Source: Rotaria socialis (taxonomy: Eukaryota; Rotifera; Eurotatoria; Philodinida; Philodinidae). Taken from it: DNA of 64,000 nt. How positions within the stretch are numbered: position 1 is the first letter of the stretch; every line of letters starts with the position of its first letter. Below, one piece after another: positions 62,401-64,000 of this stretch. Position numbers and translations under genes: made by a program. Location of the stretch: NCBI GenBank assembly GCA_905331475.1, contig CAJNYU010000035.1, positions 1 through 64,000 on the forward strand, given 5' to 3'. The notes under the pieces are model-generated. The model did no database searches. It was not told where the DNA came from and saw only the letters and a program-made list of their open reading frames with translations.

Positions 62401-63962
62401 ATTGATAAATAGAAATTTCTTATGTAAACCAGCAACAATGTCATCGTCACATACGGACATCAAACTTTCAATTGCTATACGTAATTTTTCATGCGTTTCA
62501 GCCCAATGATTTATATTTGCAAAATAAGCCTATCAATACAAGTCTCGTTAAAATCTTTTCATTCGAGCCAAAAGTTATTAATAGTGAAAATAGAATCTTC
62601 AGTATGCAACTCTTGATTTTTGTCACAAGAGTCCTGGAACTCAATAGTGTTGTAGCGTGTGATTTACTGCAAGAATTCATATTTTATCGGCAAGTTTCTA
62701 ATTAGATTTTATTTTCTTGTGTAAAACAATTCATGATGCAAAAGTAAATAATTTACTTTATAGTACAAACTTTACTCAATAAAATCGATCCATTAAAAAC
62801 GTTACGCATTTACAATTTGACGGGTTTCATAAAATAATACACTGTACAATAGTGTGAAGATAAATTGGAAGAAAAAAAAACGTAGTTAACTTATTTTGTG
62901 AGAAGACTTTCACAGTAAAGACGATTATTCAGTGTGAATTTGAATAAGATTGTTTAGGATTAACTTTCTTATACGATTATTCTATTCTATTTCAATTGTC
63001 TTCATTGTATAGGGTAGATCTACTGTGCACAATTCTATTCTTAAACGAGTCCGTTTAAGTAAATATTTTTTATCAAAATGACTGAAAGCAGTATTAGTAT
63101 TTTCAATATCCTATGAGTGTAACCTTCAAGCCTTAAAAATCGTCTATGTTCTCTTCAATGTCTCATTCTTTCAGATTAAGTATAGGACATTGCCATTTTT
63201 TTTCTCTATTTGAACACATTAGTACGCGCCAATTGACAATATAGAATATCACATTATCAAAGAAGTTTTTGTTGTTATTAAGCTTGCTACAAGCGGTCAT
63301 ACTTCAAATGAAACTACTCGAATGAGCATGAGAGTTTTACAGAGTAATCTTTTTTTCATATAAAATATTCACGTTTTTGATTTTTTTTCATGTTCAAATA
63401 AATTGAACAGACAGTTAATTATCCATAGAAGATTTAATTTTAAGAAAAAAATGTACTTTCCAATATCAAACTATTACATTCATCGTGCTCATCAGCTATA
63501 CGAACACCTACATTCCACATGAATTCTGTCAAGAACAATTTGTTGACATAATTTATTTCAAGGATAAAACTGTATTTTAAAATAAAAATGTTTGAACTTA
63601 CTAGTTTTTCTTGTGATGAACGTTGAAGCACTTGATCACCTTCATTTAACCATCGTTCCAGTTGATCATATGAACTGAGATAGACTTTCCAATTATCCAA
63701 TGTTTCTTGTAGCATATGCTCTTTTGTTTTAAGATCAAGCGCAGCACTCTTTAATGTTTTACGAACACATTCACAATAGGCATTAAAACCTTTCGATGTT
63801 TGATCGTCTTTTTAAATTGAAACAAGAGACAGTTCGCTTCTATTTAATTAAAATAAACATTTTACCTTTCTTTCGTAATTGGCCATAATTTTGTGCTCTA
63901 CGTGTTAATTCCGGTAAGAGACTTTCAATAATCGCAATAATTTTCTCATCGTGAATCTTACT
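19140..63962 (-). CDS. Giant spectrin-repeat protein, nesprin (SYNE)-like, 5-prime end outside window
   Basis: One gene fills the right 45 kb on the minus strand. I place about 120 exons totalling about 28 kb (about 9,300 codons); at some 110 residues per spectrin repeat that is roughly 85 repeats. Nearly every exon encodes long amphipathic helices rich in Gln, Glu, Leu, Lys and Asn with the conserved W near helix starts (for example LTNWLELKQKL, RWTQLEQD, KMWLSYQN-like segments). No CH, plakin, SH3, EF-hand or other domain is seen in the window; an N-terminal actin-binding CH pair, if present, lies to the right. The size exceeds dystrophin or MACF and fits nesprin-1-type giants. The C-terminal repeats resemble nesprin: WNLLQTLAHEKDEHLK versus a WELLQ start, and LKLMLDRLSS followed by LERLEKLLA versus LKLLLKEV...LEKLL. 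Nesprins link actin to the nuclear envelope. Here no KASH tail is visible. Exon phase was checked at several junctions and is consistent. Family call from memory, not from a search. Confidence 0.65.
20759..22969 (-). CDS. Giant gene block 2: spectrin repeats
   Basis: Exons: 20759-20956, 21018-21161, 21228-21407, 21465-21619, 21675-21855, 21951-22117, 22180-22551, 22607-22659, 22721-22786, 22846-22969. Introns are 54-95 nt. Helical, Gln/Glu/Leu-rich throughout, for example LEQSLNTAEEHVEKR and LVRYNDLDRTLDNLSV. Two very short exons (53 and 66 nt) sit next to each other at 22607-22786. No non-repeat domain. Confidence 0.6.
23351..25396 (-). CDS. Giant gene block 3: microexon and one 1.1-kb exon
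   Basis: Exons: 23351-23377, 23468-24589, 24643-24966, 25070-25396. The 27-nt microexon encodes YRKAFQQEK and joins SEALIA to LLVRYNDLD, both in phase 0. The 1,122-nt exon carries three to four repeats without an intron. The intron 24590-24642 is 53 nt when the phase-correct donor after LLEKAK is used. The intron 22970-23350 (381 nt) shows nothing recognisable. Confidence 0.6.
25450..28028 (-). CDS. Giant gene block 4: spectrin repeats
   Basis: Exons: 25450-25599, 25665-25832, 25992-26171, 26231-26377, 26430-26574, 26643-26809, 26922-27394, 27449-27598, 27660-27869, 27933-28028. The 26922-27394 exon shows a complete-looking repeat (HVWREYELRLDGIRHLIDGI, with W at the helix start). A highly charged stretch (EERERRKRQREREWHLY) occurs in 27660-27869. 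The 405-nt intron 28029-28433 holds nothing I recognise. Confidence 0.6.
28434..32616 (-). CDS. Giant gene block 5: spectrin repeats with a GC-AG intron
   Basis: Exons: 28434-28557, 28687-28898, 28950-29312, 29627-30058, 30117-30416, 30476-30646, 30698-30843, 30948-31091, 31146-31328, 31393-31523, 31575-31722, 31774-31852, 31908-32002, 32096-32233, 32290-32616. The intron 28899-28949 starts with GC on the coding strand (AAGAG then GCAAAT) and ends TTTAAAG. It is 51 nt without a stop, so it could also be retained in frame. Intron 29313-29626 (314 nt) shows nothing recognisable. Confidence 0.6.
32686..33051. mobile_element. Probable small inverted-repeat insertion in a giant-gene intron
   Basis: The 511-nt intron 32617-33127 holds an island unlike its surroundings: it has C/G runs (ACGGCCGGCCGG, CCCCCTCAGGGA). 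The ends read GAGTCATTCTAGAATG on the left and, reversed, GAGTACACTCTAGAATC on the right. This suggests a MITE of about 365 bp. No target duplication was seen and no transposase. Confidence 0.4.
33128..35217 (-). CDS. Giant gene block 6: spectrin repeats
   Basis: Exons: 33128-33579, 33647-33839, 34392-34603, 34660-34780, 34835-35032, 35089-35217. Helical repeats such as EEYQTIQR-like and RELANELRREFERIMTKL-like segments. The 552-nt intron 33840-34391 has open frames on both strands but no conserved motif; I see no gene in it. The 635-nt intron to the right (35218-35852) carries dinucleotide repeats. Confidence 0.6.
35339..35668. repeat. Dinucleotide microsatellites in an intron
   Basis: Within the 635-nt intron 35218-35852: a TA run with ACGTA interruptions (35339-35405), a GT run (35407-35440) and a CA run (35640-35668). 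Likely polymorphic. Confidence 0.8.
35853..38887 (-). CDS. Giant gene block 7: spectrin repeats around a hAT MITE
   Basis: Exons: 35853-36045, 36098-36216, 36278-36724, 36786-36908, 36956-37099, 37161-37337, 37393-37524, 37990-38460, 38507-38677, 38735-38887. At 36217-36277 the donor after NDIEELQ (GTAAAA) and the acceptor after a nine-T run give a 61-nt intron joining LQ to RLNTNIGHEE in phase. The intron 37525-37989 contains the 358-bp MITE, and without it would be about 100 nt. Confidence 0.6.
37568..37925. mobile_element. hAT-type MITE with 8-bp target duplication
   Basis: A 358-bp element in intron 37525-37989. It begins CAGAGATGCCAC and ends GTGGCATCTCTG; the long inverted arms are 37568-37714 and 37777-37925, nearly identical (about 147 bp each) around a 62-bp AT-rich loop. 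It is flanked on both sides by ATAGGAAT (37560-37567 and 37926-37933). CAGNG-type ends, the 8-bp duplication and its fit to nTnnnnAn are hallmarks of hAT transposons. There is no coding capacity, so it was moved by a hAT transposase elsewhere. High arm identity suggests a recent insertion. Confidence 0.9.
38946..42735 (-). CDS. Giant gene block 8: largest exon and regular 159-165-nt exons
   Basis: Exons: 38946-40181, 40238-40534, 40672-40830, 40895-41041, 41110-41268, 41339-41503, 41565-41726, 41786-41944, 41999-42138, 42195-42525, 42589-42735. The 1,236-nt exon encodes about 410 residues, close to four repeats. The run from 40672 to 41944 has exons of 147-165 nt, about half a spectrin repeat each, suggesting duplication of a two-exon repeat unit. 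The 627-nt intron 42736-43362 shows nothing recognisable. Confidence 0.6.
43363..45567 (-). CDS. Giant gene block 9: repeats with a Thr/Ser/Asn linker
   Basis: Exons: 43363-43588, 43643-44088, 44142-44297, 44357-44521, 44578-44742, 44796-44936, 45001-45567. The last exon of this list (45001-45567) encodes a run of ten Thr followed by SPNSNNNSLLLSPSVHNH, a low-complexity linker in the middle of helical repeats. At DNA level it is an ACG/ACA-type trinucleotide run near 45296-45325, which may vary in length between alleles. Confidence 0.6.
45568..46231. other. Intron with poly-C tract and an ambiguous base
   Basis: This 664-nt intron contains a C-rich homopolymer at about 46006-46046, with G interruptions, next to an N at 46004. 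The tract probably reflects sequencing or assembly difficulty; its true length is uncertain. No gene otherwise. Confidence 0.6.
46232..51315 (-). CDS. Giant gene block 10: spectrin repeats
   Basis: Exons: 46232-46378, 46435-46629, 46680-46802, 46867-47034, 47093-47389, 47436-47607, 47663-47815, 47867-48019, 48388-48711, 48766-48933, 48998-49135, 49470-49659, 49723-49835, 49886-50066, 50190-50635, 50701-51315. Introns mostly 46-70 nt. The longer introns 48020-48387 and 49136-49469 show no genes. Repeats keep the W/L pattern, for example TWIQYLR and NIWYQYEKHNKTFVSWLNQT. Confidence 0.6.
52037..55891 (-). CDS. Giant gene block 11: repeats with a 45-nt microexon
   Basis: Exons: 52037-52207, 52262-52402, 52452-52781, 52850-53494, 53553-53717, 53767-53928, 53993-54298, 54788-54958, 55066-55110, 55192-55522, 55593-55891. 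The 45-nt exon encodes ERFVIRLVQSKDSTT and joins AENK to LIQRRTQTQE in phase 0. Its donor (GTTAAA) is weak, so it may be alternatively used. The 721-nt intron 51316-52036 shows nothing recognisable. Confidence 0.6.
54299..54787. repeat. Intron with GA and TA microsatellites
   Basis: GA run at 54362-54386 and TA run at about 54482-54500, plus an ACAC stretch near 54530-54545, in a 489-nt intron. The open frame across it on the plus strand is driven by the repeats. Confidence 0.7.
56240..56950. mobile_element. Inverted-repeat insertion with GGAGTCGGA-rich ends
   Basis: The 1.4-kb intron 55892-57273 contains two GGAGTCGGA/TCCGACTCC-rich blocks (about 56262-56365 and 56837-56955). The right block reversed matches the left: AAACCCGA, ATTC, CTCCGACTC, then GGAAAATTTTTCC or TATTTTCCGG. 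Between them is about 450 bp of AT-rich DNA without a transposase frame. Ends and target duplication not resolved. Confidence 0.5.
57274..62529 (-). CDS. Giant gene block 12: spectrin repeats
   Basis: Exons: 57274-57441, 57502-57825, 57885-58221, 58763-59086, 59148-59291, 59346-59834, 60702-60810, 60874-61580, 61634-61783, 61835-62161, 62212-62529. Several exons are 318-337 nt, the size of one whole spectrin repeat. The 707-nt exon reads as two repeats (starts MWKDFHQRLKHLEEWIDKAQ). The introns 58222-58762 (541 nt), 59835-60701 (867 nt) and 62530-63601 (1,072 nt) contain no gene I can see. Confidence 0.6.
63602..63962 (-). CDS. Giant gene block 13: last visible exons at the window edge
   Basis: Exons 63602-63807 and 63866 to about 63960 (acceptor AATAG or AATAGAG at the right). 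LDNWKVYLSSYDQLERWLNE has the two-Trp spectrin pattern. Coding continues off the right edge. Confidence 0.55.
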
Positions 63963-64000
63963 CTATTAAAACGAAATTTATTCAGATACTTCTTTGAAAA

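Noticed and set aside
1..64000. CRISPR arrays, rRNA, tRNA and bacterial operons
   Set aside because: No regularly spaced identical repeats with unique spacers, no rRNA-like blocks and no cloverleaf noticed; all genes have spliceosomal introns or animal-type signals.

Overview
The window looks like nuclear DNA of a small, intron-rich, AT-rich invertebrate, most likely a bdelloid rotifer. The reasons are: a very long FG-GAP/VCBS array protein of the type that is abundant in Adineta and Rotaria genomes, many introns of about 46-65 nt between short exons, several foldback (inverted-repeat) insertions, and a short CCCACA/TGTGGG tract matching the hexamer I recall as the bdelloid telomere repeat. 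No bacterial operon, CRISPR array, rRNA or tRNA was recognised. The species call is inference; no search was run.

Left part (1-3600): mostly non-coding. It holds a TACGG-rich patch at the very edge, a probable solo or 3-prime LTR (875-1088), and a diverged direct duplication just upstream of a promoter. Then comes a plus-strand gene (3697-10518). I reconstruct it as three coding exons: a cytoplasmic N-terminus, one membrane helix, and a huge exon carrying about 32 uninterrupted FG-GAP repeats. A one-base deletion near 10123 then stops the frame, and three more repeats follow in the shifted frame. Its second intron hosts a 749-bp foldback element.

Middle part (11-19 kb): a minus-strand two-exon claudin-like tetraspan gene (13211 to 11567) with the W...GLW..C...C and ARALM signatures and a 640-bp inverted repeat in its intron. 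A repeat-rich intergenic stretch follows, with hairpins, duplicated TATA units and a 102-bp tandem duplication. Then there is a small secreted-protein gene on the minus strand (18313-17825) and a degenerate coding remnant on the plus strand.

Right part (19-64 kb): a single giant minus-strand gene runs off the right edge. About 120 exons total roughly 28 kb of coding sequence (about 9,300 residues), almost entirely spectrin-type helical repeats. The C-terminal repeats resemble nesprin-1/-2 (SYNE), but no KASH membrane tail is visible. Its introns carry a textbook hAT-type MITE with an 8-bp target duplication (37568-37925), two other inverted-repeat insertions, microsatellites, two in-frame microexons and one probable GC-AG intron. 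The visible genes look like membrane, adhesion and cytoskeletal genes; there is no sign that they form one pathway. Exon ends were placed from GT-AG sites and open frames, and phase was checked only at the junctions named.
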